From NCBI GenBank assembly GCA_964618455.1, contig CAZUAQ010000022.1, positions 1 through 64,000 on the forward strand: a DNA stretch of 64,000 bases, given 5' to 3'. The stretch comes from CAZUAQ01 sp964618455 (lineage in GTDB: Bacteria > Planctomycetota > Phycisphaerae > UBA1845 > PWPN01). Position numbers and translations under genes: made by a program. Numbering within the stretch: the stretch's first letter is position 1; each line of letters starts with the position of its first letter. Below are positions 54,948-63,993 of the stretch, one piece after another. A model generated the notes under the pieces. That model saw nothing but the letters and a program-made list of their open reading frames with translations. It was not told where the DNA came from and did not search any database.

Positions 54948-54980
54948 ATCTTAAGTCATTTCACTGAAATGACTTAAGAT
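54948..54980. promoter_or_regulatory. 33-nt perfect palindrome, probable RtcR enhancer site
   Basis: ATCTTAAGTCATTTCA, one central C, and its exact reverse complement make a 16+1+16 inverted repeat. It begins 24 bp upstream of the -24 element of rsr and about 87 bp before rtcR. Its place fits an upstream activating sequence for a dimeric or hexameric sigma54 activator that may also control its own gene. It is AT-rich in GC-rich DNA. No T-run follows, so it is not a terminator. Confidence 0.7.
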
Positions 54981-55030
54981 ACTCCTCAGACTCAATCCCT
55001 GCAGGGACGCACCTTTGCCACGCAATCTGT

Positions 55031-55066
55031 TTTTATAATTTTTTATAAGCGTATATACTATAAGAT
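55031..55066 (+). promoter_or_regulatory. AT-rich rtcR promoter, nearly leaderless start
   Basis: The 36 nt before the rtcR ATG are almost all A and T. TATACT (55054-55059) could be the -10 box and would start transcription within about 2-7 nt of the ATG. No ribosome site is visible, so the message is probably leaderless or nearly so. A -35 box is not clear (TTTTAT near 55031). Confidence 0.4.
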
Positions 55067-56686
55067 ATGAAGCGTCAGAAGAACGTGTTGATCGGCCTGC
55101 TCGGGACGACGCTCGATGCGGGGTACGGCGACGGCCGCTGGGAGCGGTGGCGTCCGAGCGTGGCCGTCTGCCAGCATGAGGAACTGCTGATCGATCGTTT
55201 TGAGATGCTCTACCAGAAGCGCTCGGAGCGGCTCAAAGAGACCGTCATGGAGGACATCGCCACCGTCTCGCCCGAGACGGAACTCCGCGCTCACCTGATC
55301 GACTTCGACGATGCGTGGGACCTCGAGGAGGTGTATGGTGGATTGCACGATTTCGCGCGGGCATACCCGTTCGAGACCGATCGCGAGAACTACCTGCTGC
55401 ACATCACCACCGGCACGCACGTCGCCCAGATCTGCCTCTTCCTGCTCAGCGAGTCGCGTTACATCCCCGGGCGACTCATTCAGACCGCGCCGCCACCCAA
55501 AAAGAAGCAGACCCGCATCCCCGGCACGTTCCGCCTGATCGACCTCGATCTCTCCCGATACGACCGCATCGCCCAGCGCTTCCATATCGAGCAGCGCGAG
55601 GGTCTCTCGTTTCTCAAGTCCGGCATCGATACCCGCAACGCCACGTTCAACCGGCTGATCGAGCAGATCGAACACGTGGCGACGCACTCCATTGATCCGC
55701 TGCTGCTCACTGGACCGACGGGCGCGGGCAAATCCCTGCTGGCCCGTCGCATCTACGAACTGAAGAAGCAGCGCCGGCAGGTGGAAGGCGCCTTCGTCGA
55801 GGTGAACTGCGCCACGCTGCGCGGCGACGCCGCCATGTCCGCGCTCTTCGGCCACAAGAAAGGTGCGTTCACCGGCGCGCTGCAGGATCGCAAGGGCCTG
55901 CTCCTGGCGGCCGATGACGGTCTACTCTTTCTCGACGAGGTGGGCGAACTGGGCCTGGACGAACAGGCCATGCTGCTTCGGGCGCTGGAGGAGAAACGTT
56001 TTCTTCCGCTGGGGGCGGACACGGAACAGGCCAGCGCATTCCAGCTCATCGCGGGGACGAATCGCGACCTGACGGCGGAGGTGGCGTCGGGGCGCTTCCG
56101 CGAGGACCTGCTGGCGCGCATCAACCTGTGGTCATTTCCCCTACCGGGACTGGCGGAGCGGCGGGAAGACATCCCACCCAACGTGGAATTTGAACTGGAG
56201 CAGTACGCCGGCCGCACCGGCGCTAAGGTGTCGTTCAACAAGGAAGCGTACCGGCACTTTCTCGACTTCGCGCTCTCCCCCCGCGCGACATGGACCGCCA
56301 ACTTCCGTGACCTCAGCGCCGCCATCACGCGCATGGCGACACTCGCCCCCGGCGGGCGCATCACGAGGAAAGTGGTGAATGCGGAGATCGAACGATTGAA
56401 TCGGGCCTGGAATCCACCGGGTGTGCGTGCCAATGACGATGATCGGGTTTCCGAAATCCTCGGCCGGGAACGCGCCGACACGCTCGATCGCTTCGACCGT
56501 GTCCAACTCAACGACGTCCTGGACGCCTGCCGCGAATCTCGCTCCCTCTCGGATGCCGGGCGGAAGCTCTACGCCGTCTCCCGTCGCGAAAAGAAGCAAC
56601 CCAACGACGCCGATCGCCTGCGCAAGTATCTCGCCCGCTTTAATTTGAACTGGGCCGATACAAAGCAGATCCAGCCGAAGCCGTGA
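55067..56686 (+). CDS. rtcR: Sigma54-dependent activator of RNA repair with CARF domain
   Basis: A 539-aa RtcR orthologue. Residues about 1-180 are the CARF-like sensor (VLIGLLGTTLDAGYGDGRWE, LHITTGTHVAQICLFLLSES). The AAA+ domain (about 190-420) has Walker A GPTGAGKS (about 215-222), the sigma54-contact loop GAFTGA (about 266-271), Walker B LLFLDEVGEL and R-finger region FREDLLARINLW. A C-terminal segment (about 450-535) has a helix-turn-helix-like RKLYAVSRREKK. Published work on the Salmonella protein shows that CARF binds tRNA fragments with cyclic-phosphate ends, which releases the ATPase and turns on the rtc operon. Here the target is rsr-slipin-rtcA, divergent and 219 bp away. Confidence 0.93.
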   Translation: MKRQKNVLIGLLGTTLDAGYGDGRWERWRPSVAVCQHEELLIDRFEMLYQKRSERLKETVMEDIATVSPETELRAHLIDFDDAWDLEEVYGGLHDFARAYPFETDRENYLLHITTGTHVAQICLFLLSESRYIPGRLIQTAPPPKKKQTRIPGTFRLIDLDLSRYDRIAQRFHIEQREGLSFLKSGIDTRNATFNRLIEQIEHVATHSIDPLLLTGPTGAGKSLLARRIYELKKQRRQVEGAFVEVNCATLRGDAAMSALFGHKKGAFTGALQDRKGLLLAADDGLLFLDEVGELGLDEQAMLLRALEEKRFLPLGADTEQASAFQLIAGTNRDLTAEVASGRFREDLLARINLWSFPLPGLAERREDIPPNVEFELEQYAGRTGAKVSFNKEAYRHFLDFALSPRATWTANFRDLSAAITRMATLAPGGRITRKVVNAEIERLNRAWNPPGVRANDDDRVSEILGRERADTLDRFDRVQLNDVLDACRESRSLSDAGRKLYAVSRREKKQPNDADRLRKYLARFNLNWADTKQIQPKP

Positions 56687-56692
56687 GACCGA

Positions 56693-59347
56693 TCAATCCG
56701 CACATTCCGGGTCGCTCAGCACGTTCGCTCCGCTGATACAGTTCAGGAAGAGTTCGACGTCGTCGGAATCGATATCGATGTCCACATCGAAACGCCCCGG
56801 CTCGCAATTCGGATCGTTGACCGGCGTACCCGGGCCGGTGATGCAGGCCTGCATCCAGCCGAAGTCGTTCATGTCGACATCACCGTCACGATCGAGGTCG
56901 CCGGGCGTCGGCAGCGGGCAACCGGTCGCATCCACCGCCACGCCGGGCAGGCTTCCCGGACAGGCATCGCACGCATCCCCCACGCCGTCGAGGTCCAAAT
57001 CGAGTTGGCCGGTATTGGCATCGGCCGGACAGTTGTCGAGCACGTTCACGATGCCGTCGCCGTCCATGTCATCATCGCAGACATCCCCCGTGCCGTCCGT
57101 ATCCAAATCCGCCTGGTCGGCATTGGCGTCGTCGGGACAGTTGTCGCAGACATCACCCCAGCCGTCCTCGTCCTCGTCTTCCTGGTCCATGTTGGCGTCG
57201 TCCGGACAGTTATCCAGCGGACAAGTGGACCACGTATCAACCGGGAACCCGTAACCGTCGCCATCCATGTCCGTGCAGTCGTCGCAGACATCGCCCACGC
57301 CGTCCCCGTCGCTGTCGGCCTGAGAGACGTTGGCGGTCAGCGGACAGTTGTCGACGGTGTTCTCCACGCCGTCCTCGTCGAAGTCCAAAGCATGCACGTT
57401 CGCCAGCGGCAGCGTGATGTGTGAGGGATAGGTCGGCCCCATGTGGACGGTGTTGTCCGCCACAAGCGGTGAGGATCCTGGCCAGTTGCGATCCCACGCC
57501 TGCCCGGTGTTCGGATTCACATCGAAGCGCGGCGAATTACTCGACGAGATCGCCACGCGTAGGCGATGCCCTTCATTGATAACGATCGACGTGCTCCACA
57601 GATCGACCTCCACAGGAACCACCTGCCTCGGCGTCAAGAACACTTCGGTCGACGGCGATTGCCGATGCCGCGCGCGGATGATGCCGTCACCGATCAGCAT
57701 GGATCGGCCGTCGGGATAGACGTCCGTCAGCTTGGCGGTGAAATCCGTGTCGATACGGTTCGACGAGACGTACAGTTGAGCACGGATCCGCCCGGTGATT
57801 TCCAACGGCTTCGACAATGGCCCGCTGGTGTACAGCAGCACGTCCGGCCGATTCTCGATCGGAGCCTGATCGTACGGGCCGTTGGTGCCCACGAATATGT
57901 AGTTGTTGCCGCCCAGCGTCGGCACGGGGTTGTTCGGGTCGAACGTATAGGTGGTGCTCTGATTCTGGGTACCGAGTTGCGTGGTCAACGTGCCCGGCTC
58001 GGACAGATAGAACGCCGTCTCCGTCGCGGGCGGGGGCCAGTCGTCCCGCGTCCGCCAGATGTTCCAGTCACTCTCTGAACGAGGATCGTCCACGTCGCCC
58101 ATGACCCAGTAGATCACGTGCGGCTGCGTCGCGACTTCGTTGACTTCCCCTTTGAGCCAGTAGGCGTTCCAAGGGCCGGAGTGCATGGCGGCGGGCGGGA
58201 ACTTGCAGCTTTCCGGGAACGTCAGTTCACCGATGTTGTTGGTGATGCCGTGAATCCAGGGGCCCATGATGAGGTACTGGTTGCCTTGGGCATTGCCCGC
58301 GCCGTGGTCTTGCAGGTTCATGAATCCTTCGATCGCCCCGTTGGAAAAGGCGTCGTACCAACCGCTCAGTCGCAGGCCGGGCACCTTCACCTGCGTGTAC
58401 ACGTCCGGGTCCGCCAGGTTCGAGGGCTCCCAGAAGGCGTCGTAGAACGGATGCGCTTCGATCTGCGTCAGGTGGTAGTTGTAATCATAACCCACGTTGA
58501 TGAACCAGCCGTCGACGAGCGCTTCACGATAGGCCCCACCCTGGAAGACGGTTTCGAAGATGTTGCCCGTGGACAGGCCGACCCACTGGCTGGTCATGCC
58601 GTCCGTACCGCTGGCTGCCACGACTTCCGAAACGATGCCCGGACCGGACACGCCCTGTCCACCGATCTTGCCGTTCGACCACGGCTGCGCGCGAATCCAC
58701 TCGATGGCGTCGTAACCGTCCTGCACATCCGAGATGAAACAGAAGCCCACCCCCTCGCTTCCGCCTCGCCCGCGCTGCAACTGCACGACCTGTACGTACC
58801 CGCTGTCGAAACTGCCCTGACTTTTCTCGGGACCGTACGTCGTCTTGAAGTAGATGGTAGGGAACGGTCCCTGGCCGAGAGGAAGATAAAGCTCGGTGTA
58901 GATGCCCACGCCGTCACTCATCGGCATGAGGAATACCTGTTTGCGCGAATCGACGGACACGTTCGCCACGGTGGTGAAGCTCTGCACGCTTCCCGCGGTC
59001 ACGTTGCCACCATCGTGGCGATCGACGCGCCAGTAATACGTCGTGTTCTTGTTCAAGCTGTAGAAGTCGTACGGATCAAAGCTGCCGCTCGATCCTGAAC
59101 CGCTGCCCGGCTCCGCCGGAACAGTTCCGTTGGCGACCGCGTTGAAGTCCGTGGAAAAGTAGACCTCGTACGACGTGGCCGGGCCGTAGTCAGCCCAGGT
59201 CAACACGACATCCGGATCGATGCTGTTCGCGCCATCAGCCGGAACGAAGGTGGCCCCGAATGCCCCCGCCGACCACCACGCACAAACCACGATGCCGAAC
59301 CACCGCCCGAGCCTGGAACGTATCGCTCGAACCTCTTGACTGTCCAT
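56693..59347 (-). CDS. Secreted CocE/NonD-family hydrolase with thrombospondin-3 repeats and dockerin-like end
   Basis: An 884-aa exported protein. After a signal peptide (WFGIVVCAWWSAGAFGA) comes a fibronectin III-like module (about 45-130; TSYEVYFSTD, YYWRVDRHDGG). An X-Pro dipeptidyl-peptidase/CocE-type alpha/beta hydrolase follows (about 140-640), with nucleophile motif GGQGVSGPGI and the C-terminal jelly-roll (INEGHRLRVAISSSNSPRFD). Residues about 650-800 are calcium-binding thrombospondin type 3 repeats (DSDGDGVGDVCDDC, DNCPDDANMDQEDED). The end has EF-hand/dockerin-like loops (GDLDRDGDVDMNDF, DVDIDIDSDDVELFL). The repeats are common in planctomycete surface proteins. Substrate (ester, amide or peptide) is unknown. 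It ends 6 bp from convergent rtcR but is functionally unrelated. Confidence 0.88.
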   Translation of the reverse strand: MDSQEVRAIRSRLGRWFGIVVCAWWSAGAFGATFVPADGANSIDPDVVLTWADYGPATSYEVYFSTDFNAVANGTVPAEPGSGSGSSGSFDPYDFYSLNKNTTYYWRVDRHDGGNVTAGSVQSFTTVANVSVDSRKQVFLMPMSDGVGIYTELYLPLGQGPFPTIYFKTTYGPEKSQGSFDSGYVQVVQLQRGRGGSEGVGFCFISDVQDGYDAIEWIRAQPWSNGKIGGQGVSGPGIVSEVVAASGTDGMTSQWVGLSTGNIFETVFQGGAYREALVDGWFINVGYDYNYHLTQIEAHPFYDAFWEPSNLADPDVYTQVKVPGLRLSGWYDAFSNGAIEGFMNLQDHGAGNAQGNQYLIMGPWIHGITNNIGELTFPESCKFPPAAMHSGPWNAYWLKGEVNEVATQPHVIYWVMGDVDDPRSESDWNIWRTRDDWPPPATETAFYLSEPGTLTTQLGTQNQSTTYTFDPNNPVPTLGGNNYIFVGTNGPYDQAPIENRPDVLLYTSGPLSKPLEITGRIRAQLYVSSNRIDTDFTAKLTDVYPDGRSMLIGDGIIRARHRQSPSTEVFLTPRQVVPVEVDLWSTSIVINEGHRLRVAISSSNSPRFDVNPNTGQAWDRNWPGSSPLVADNTVHMGPTYPSHITLPLANVHALDFDEDGVENTVDNCPLTANVSQADSDGDGVGDVCDDCTDMDGDGYGFPVDTWSTCPLDNCPDDANMDQEDEDEDGWGDVCDNCPDDANADQADLDTDGTGDVCDDDMDGDGIVNVLDNCPADANTGQLDLDLDGVGDACDACPGSLPGVAVDATGCPLPTPGDLDRDGDVDMNDFGWMQACITGPGTPVNDPNCEPGRFDVDIDIDSDDVELFLNCISGANVLSDPECAD

Positions 59348-59793
59348 CTTGCCCCTCGCGCGAATTCTCTATGTTGACTGATCTCTGCGATCAAAGGTCC
59401 CTGAGCCGAAGCTGCCTCGTGGCGTTTTCCTGTGAGCTTATCTTTCGCTTCGGTTCGTTTCGGTCACTAATCACCACTCAATTTTAACTGCTTGCGGGCC
59501 TCATGGAAAGGAAGAAGCAGAATTCGCTGAACAATTGAGCAGCGCTGCCCCAGGAAGGGAGAACCAGAGAGAATCCTCCTTAACTATCTTTTATAAATAT
59601 ACTTATATTCCGAATAGCTGACTTTTCGCTATCTTCAGGTAGGCTTATCGACCATGGAAGGGATGGACTCCTCCCTGGCCGCTCAAGGGGTTTCAATGAA
59701 TGGGCCCCCGAGCACTTGGCTGCGGAGGCCCATGGGTAGTTTTACCTGTACCGATCTAAATCCAACAACGCCCCGGAATCCGCTGGCTACGGA
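59348..59793. other. Intergenic region, 446 bp
   Basis: It lies upstream of the CocE-like gene and downstream of the aldehyde dehydrogenase gene, which share the minus strand. A patch at 59580-59640 is very AT-rich (CTTTTATAAATATACTTATA) and resembles the rtcR promoter patch. A hairpin TGGGCC/GGCCCA at about 59700-59735 could end the aldehyde dehydrogenase message, although no U-run follows it. No gene is seen. Confidence 0.35.
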
Positions 59794-61272
59794 TCAGCGG
59801 TCGCCGAGGTTGATCCAGACGGTTTTGGTTTCCGTGTAGTGATCGAGGGCGTCCTTGCCGCACTCGCGGCCGTGGCCGGAGAACTTGTAGCCGCCGAACG
59901 GCGCGGCCGGGTCGAAGGTGTTGTAGCAGTTCACCCAGACGGTGCCGGCGCGAATGCTGTCGGCCAGGGCGTGGGCCTTGGTGATGTCCCTGGTCCACAC
60001 GGCGGCGGCGAGGCCGTAGATCGTCTCGTTGGACTCGCGAATCACGTCGTTGACGTTCTTGAAGGGCAGCACGGTCACGACCGGGCCGAAGATCTCCTCC
60101 TGGGCGATGCGCATCTTGTTGTTCACGCCGGTGAAGATCGTCGGCTTGATGAACCAGCCCTTGTCGCCGTGCCGCTCGCCGCCGGTCACGCACGTGGCCC
60201 CTTCCTTGTGGCCGAGATCGATGTAGCTCATGACCTTGTCGAACTGCTCCTGCGAGACCTGGGCGCCCTGCTCGGTCTGCGGGTCGAACGGATCGCCGAG
60301 GCGTCGCTTCCCGGCGAGATCGGCGAAGCGCTGGACGAACTCATCGTGCGCGGATTCCTCCACGAACAACCGGCTGCCCGCACAGCATACCTCGCCCTGG
60401 TTGAAGAAGATGCCCGCCATGGCGCCCTGCACCGCCTGCTCCATGTCGGCGTCGGCGAAAACGACGTTGGGGCTCTTGCCGCCCAATTCGAAGCTGGTCC
60501 GCTTCAGCGTATCGGCGGCGCTGCGCATGATGATCTGCGCGGTTTCGTAATGACCGGTGAAGGCGATCTTATCGACTTCGGGATGGCGCACCAACGCATC
60601 GCCTGCGGTCTCTCCGAGCCCGTTGATGACATTGATCACACCCTCGGGATACCCGGCCTCGAGGGCGAGTTCCGCCATGCGCATGGCCGTGAGCGGCGTC
60701 TGCTCGGCCGGCTTGAGCACGACGACATTCCCCGTCGCCAGCGCCGGCCCCCACTTCCACGTGGCCATGAGCATCGGAAAATTCCACGGGATGATCTGGC
60801 CGCAGACTCCGACCGGTTCGCGCTTCGTGTAGCAGAAGAAGTTGCCCATGGCGCGATCGACCGGAATCGTGTCGCCGGTGACCTTGTCGGCCCAGCCGGC
60901 GAAGTAGCGGAACGTACGCACGACGAGAGGCAGGTCCGCGGCCTTGACTTCGGCGATGGGCTTGCCGTTGTTGAGCGTTTCGAGCGCCGCCAGTTCGTCG
61001 GTATTCTGTTCGATGAGGTCGGCGAGTTTGAACATGAGATCGGCGCGCTCGCGGGCGCTGAATTTGGACCAGGGCCCCTCGAAGGCGCGCCGCGCAGAGG
61101 CGACCGCGCGGTCCACGTCCTCCTTGTCACTGGAGGCGACCTGGGCGATCACCTCGCCGGTGGCGGGATTAAAAACGTCGAAGGTCTTGCCGGAGGAGGC
61201 ATCGACCCATTGGCCGTCGATCAAGTTCTGGGTCAAGCGTACTTTCGGGCGTTCGAGGGTCATGGTGGACAT
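59794..61272 (-). CDS. NAD(P)-dependent aldehyde dehydrogenase
   Basis: A 492-aa aldehyde dehydrogenase that oxidises aldehydes to acids. The fold markers are VCGQIIPWNFPMLMATWKWG (about 150-170), LKPAEQTPLTA, the general-base Glu in SFELGGKSPNVVFAD (about 258-272) and the catalytic Cys in FFNQGEVCCAGSR (about 290-302). Late motifs EIFGPVVTVLPF and FGGYKFSGHGRE are normal. The cofactor segment that usually reads FTGSTEVG is FTGHYETAQ here, an unusual change in a highly conserved loop. The rest of the protein looks intact. Start at 61272 follows GGAGAC. Substrate and cofactor cannot be deduced. Confidence 0.9.
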   Translation of the reverse strand: MSTMTLERPKVRLTQNLIDGQWVDASSGKTFDVFNPATGEVIAQVASSDKEDVDRAVASARRAFEGPWSKFSARERADLMFKLADLIEQNTDELAALETLNNGKPIAEVKAADLPLVVRTFRYFAGWADKVTGDTIPVDRAMGNFFCYTKREPVGVCGQIIPWNFPMLMATWKWGPALATGNVVVLKPAEQTPLTAMRMAELALEAGYPEGVINVINGLGETAGDALVRHPEVDKIAFTGHYETAQIIMRSAADTLKRTSFELGGKSPNVVFADADMEQAVQGAMAGIFFNQGEVCCAGSRLFVEESAHDEFVQRFADLAGKRRLGDPFDPQTEQGAQVSQEQFDKVMSYIDLGHKEGATCVTGGERHGDKGWFIKPTIFTGVNNKMRIAQEEIFGPVVTVLPFKNVNDVIRESNETIYGLAAAVWTRDITKAHALADSIRAGTVWVNCYNTFDPAAPFGGYKFSGHGRECGKDALDHYTETKTVWINLGDR

Positions 61273-61563
61273 GATGGAGTCTCCGCGATTGGGGCTGGTG
61301 GATCCGATACCGATGGCACGATGCGGGCAAGGCTGCGCTTCCGGTCCTCCGCTGGGATCCCGTGACGCAGGTTTTGACGTTGAACGGATAAGTCAGATGC
61401 CCTGAACTGCATCTTGATTTTAGCGTCCGTGGCTGCATGTGCAAGATAGAACGCGATATGCCAAGGGTGATCCGGGTCCTCAGGCATTCGCCGAAACGGC
61501 GGGAGCAGGCTATTATGGAGCCGTACGCACCGAAACGATCCGACGTTCACCCCCGATTTCCCC

Positions 61564-63054
61564 ATGAGCGACAAGCAGGCACTGCATCATCATCCCGACG
61601 CCGATCCGGAAGTCCCCGGCAGTGGCGCTGCCATGGATCCGGTGGACACCTCCGGCGGATCGGAACGGCTTACCCTGCGCTACCTTCTGTGGTTCAGCCT
61701 GCCGCTGGCGTTGACCTTTCTGATGATGTCCGGCTCGGCGCCGATCGTGAGCGTGGGCATCGCCCGGATGCACGGGGCGGCGGGCGAGCGCACGCACCTG
61801 GCGGCGTTCCTGATGACGTTCGTCACGGCATTGACCATTTACAGCCCGATGTTCGTCGCGCGGAACGTGGCCATCCGGACGATTCACGACCGCCGGTCGC
61901 TCAAGCGTTACGTGGCTTTCGTCGGCGGATGCGGACTCGTGAACGCGCTGGTCCTGCTTCTGGTCAGCCGCGTCGATCTGTTCGGGCACTTCGTCTACGG
62001 GATCTGTCTCCATGCCGATGCCGAGATGGAGGCGATGGCGCGCCAGGGGCTGCTGGTCTTCGTGCCGGTGCCGATCCTGGTCGCGCTGCGCGGGTTGGGC
62101 CAGGGTTGCCATATCACCAACGAGAACAACTGGTACGTCGGCTTCGGGACGGGTCTGCGGCTGATCATGATGGCGGTGTTCGTCTTCGGCTACGGGATCC
62201 GGTCCGAATTGAGCGGCCCGATCCTCGGCGGGCTCACGTATCTCATCGGCATCGGCTCGGAGACGGTGTTCGTGCTGGCCATGCTCTGGAACAAGCCGCA
62301 GTGGACGGTGTACGAGAGCGGTCCGGTGCTGTCGTACGCGCAGTTCGCCCAGTACGCCTTCCCACTGATGAGCGGCGCGTTCTTCAATCAGCTCTCCGGG
62401 CCGATCCTCATCCACCTGATCAACAAGGGGCGCTTCCCTGACGAGAACGGGGCTACGTTCGACCTGATGCGTGGCTCGGCGTGGCTGATCTTCAGCACGC
62501 TCATGTCGCTTCAACCGGCAGTGCTCCGCCACGCGACGTCGCGCCACAACCTGGGCGTGATTCTGAAATACGCCGGCGCCCTGCTCGCATGCCTGACCAC
62601 GGTGGCGGTAGTGCTGGCCACGACACCGCTCAAGCACTGGCTGTACATCGATCTGTTCAACGTGGACAACGCGAAGATCGTGGAACTGACTTACCTGTGC
62701 CTGTTCTGGTTGATTCCGATCCCGCTGATCAACGTGGCGAACCTGTTCACCTCCGCGTTGCACACGCGGTCGGGCCGGACACTGTGGGTGACGGCGGGCA
62801 ACGGGCTCGGGCTGGGACTGCTGGTGCTGGCGGGAGTGGTGCTGGAAAAAGGCACGTACGACGGGGTGATCGTGGCGGTCGTGGGCAACGCGGTGTTCTA
62901 TCTCGCCGCCGCCACGGTCCAGACGATCGGCCTGCTGAACGGAGGCCTGGCGGCCGCGCTCTCCCCGAAGCACCTGGCGGACACGATGGAAGCCGAGGCG
63001 GAACGCCGCGGGGCCATGCGCGCGAGCCCGCAACCGGTCCCGGAGCGCGCGTAG
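61564..63054 (+). CDS. MATE/ANK-like multidrug or lipid exporter
   Basis: A 496-aa membrane protein with about 12 hydrophobic helices in two halves, as in the MATE/MOP exporter superfamily (LTLRYLLWFSLPLALTFLMM at the start, FVPVPILVALRGLGQGCHI mid-chain, FWLIPIPLINVANLFTSALH in the second half). The first 35 residues are a soluble His/Asp-rich tail; the last 35 are charged. Flippase-like PST proteins are more distant by eye. The ATG at 61564 opens directly after TTTCCCC; no classic ribosome site is seen. It stands alone between divergent aldehyde dehydrogenase and convergent isomerase genes. Confidence 0.75.
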   Translation: MSDKQALHHHPDADPEVPGSGAAMDPVDTSGGSERLTLRYLLWFSLPLALTFLMMSGSAPIVSVGIARMHGAAGERTHLAAFLMTFVTALTIYSPMFVARNVAIRTIHDRRSLKRYVAFVGGCGLVNALVLLLVSRVDLFGHFVYGICLHADAEMEAMARQGLLVFVPVPILVALRGLGQGCHITNENNWYVGFGTGLRLIMMAVFVFGYGIRSELSGPILGGLTYLIGIGSETVFVLAMLWNKPQWTVYESGPVLSYAQFAQYAFPLMSGAFFNQLSGPILIHLINKGRFPDENGATFDLMRGSAWLIFSTLMSLQPAVLRHATSRHNLGVILKYAGALLACLTTVAVVLATTPLKHWLYIDLFNVDNAKIVELTYLCLFWLIPIPLINVANLFTSALHTRSGRTLWVTAGNGLGLGLLVLAGVVLEKGTYDGVIVAVVGNAVFYLAAATVQTIGLLNGGLAAALSPKHLADTMEAEAERRGAMRASPQPVPERA

Positions 63055-63075
63055 GCGAGCGATCTCGTCACCGTG

Positions 63076-63993
63076 TCATCTCTCCGTCACGGGGCGCGAC
63101 CACGCCTCCCACAACGCCTTGTAGAACTTCATGAACCTGACGTTATCTTCCAGGCTCCCCTCCTTCAGCGGACGCGCTTCGACCATGACGAACCCGTCGT
63201 AGCCGGTGGCATTGAGTCGCTGGAAGAAGTGCTCATAGGGATACCCGTTCACCAACTCGTTGACGTGCACATGGCGGATGTACGGCCGCATCATGTTGAA
63301 GTTGGCGTCGAACGTTTTGCCTTCGCCGTCGACGTTCTTGTTGCAGTTCCACGTCACCGCCACGTCGGGATGATCCGCGATGGTCATCATGGTGTGCATG
63401 TGCTTGGGCTCCGATGTTCCCCCGCCGTGCATCTCGCAACAGACCGTCACGCCGGAACCCTCCGCCGCCTCGCCACAGGCACGCAGCGATTCGCCGATCT
63501 GCTGCAGTGTCTTCTCCTTGCTCACGTCCTTCGGGAATCGATTGGGCCGCACCTTGACTCCCTTGCCTCCGAGATCATGAGCCAGCTCGATGAAGCGCTT
63601 GGTCTCCTCGATATTTCTGCGGACCACGGCGGGATCGGGCGAGTGAAATTCGCAGGCCGACCCCGGACCCCAGATCACGACCCCCGCATCCTCGAACCGC
63701 TTGCGGATCTCGCGGCGCTTCTCCTTCGAGATGTCCGGCTCGACACCGTGGGCATGCGTTGATCGAAACTCGACCGCCGCCAGCCCGATCTCGGGATACT
63801 TTTCCAGAATCGTCTCCAGGCTCCAGTCGTGGGCGACAAAGTACGTCACCATGCCCAGACGCATCTTTCGGGCCGACGCGCGATCCGACCTTTCTGGAGG
63901 CGCCGCCTTTGCGATCGAGGTCCGGCCCACGAGCGCGGCCGAAGCGGCCGCCGACATCCCCAGCAACGTTCGACGATCCATTCGAGATTTCAT
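63076..63993 (-). CDS. Tat-exported sugar isomerase/epimerase-like TIM barrel
   Basis: A 305-aa protein of the xylose-isomerase-like TIM-barrel superfamily with a twin-arginine signal (MDRRTLLGMSAAASAALVG). Barrel strands and ligands are LGMVTYFVAHDWSLETILE, AAVEFRSTHAHGVE, GVTVCCEMHGGG (Glu and His ligands), VAVTWNCNKNVDGEG (Asn-rich, where an Asp is usual), HVHVNELVNG and FVMVEARPLKEGS (last Glu). The ATG at 63993 is preferred; GTG at 63999 is possible and the window ends just beyond, so the upstream site cannot be judged. Such exported isomerases are numerous in planctomycetes; the sugar is unknown. Confidence 0.78.
   Translation of the reverse strand: MKSRMDRRTLLGMSAAASAALVGRTSIAKAAPPERSDRASARKMRLGMVTYFVAHDWSLETILEKYPEIGLAAVEFRSTHAHGVEPDISKEKRREIRKRFEDAGVVIWGPGSACEFHSPDPAVVRRNIEETKRFIELAHDLGGKGVKVRPNRFPKDVSKEKTLQQIGESLRACGEAAEGSGVTVCCEMHGGGTSEPKHMHTMMTIADHPDVAVTWNCNKNVDGEGKTFDANFNMMRPYIRHVHVNELVNGYPYEHFFQRLNATGYDGFVMVEARPLKEGSLEDNVRFMKFYKALWEAWSRPVTER

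Noticed and set aside
54948..54980. The 33-nt palindrome as a transcription terminator
   Set aside because: It lies between divergent gene starts, has no T-run, and is placed like an activator site.
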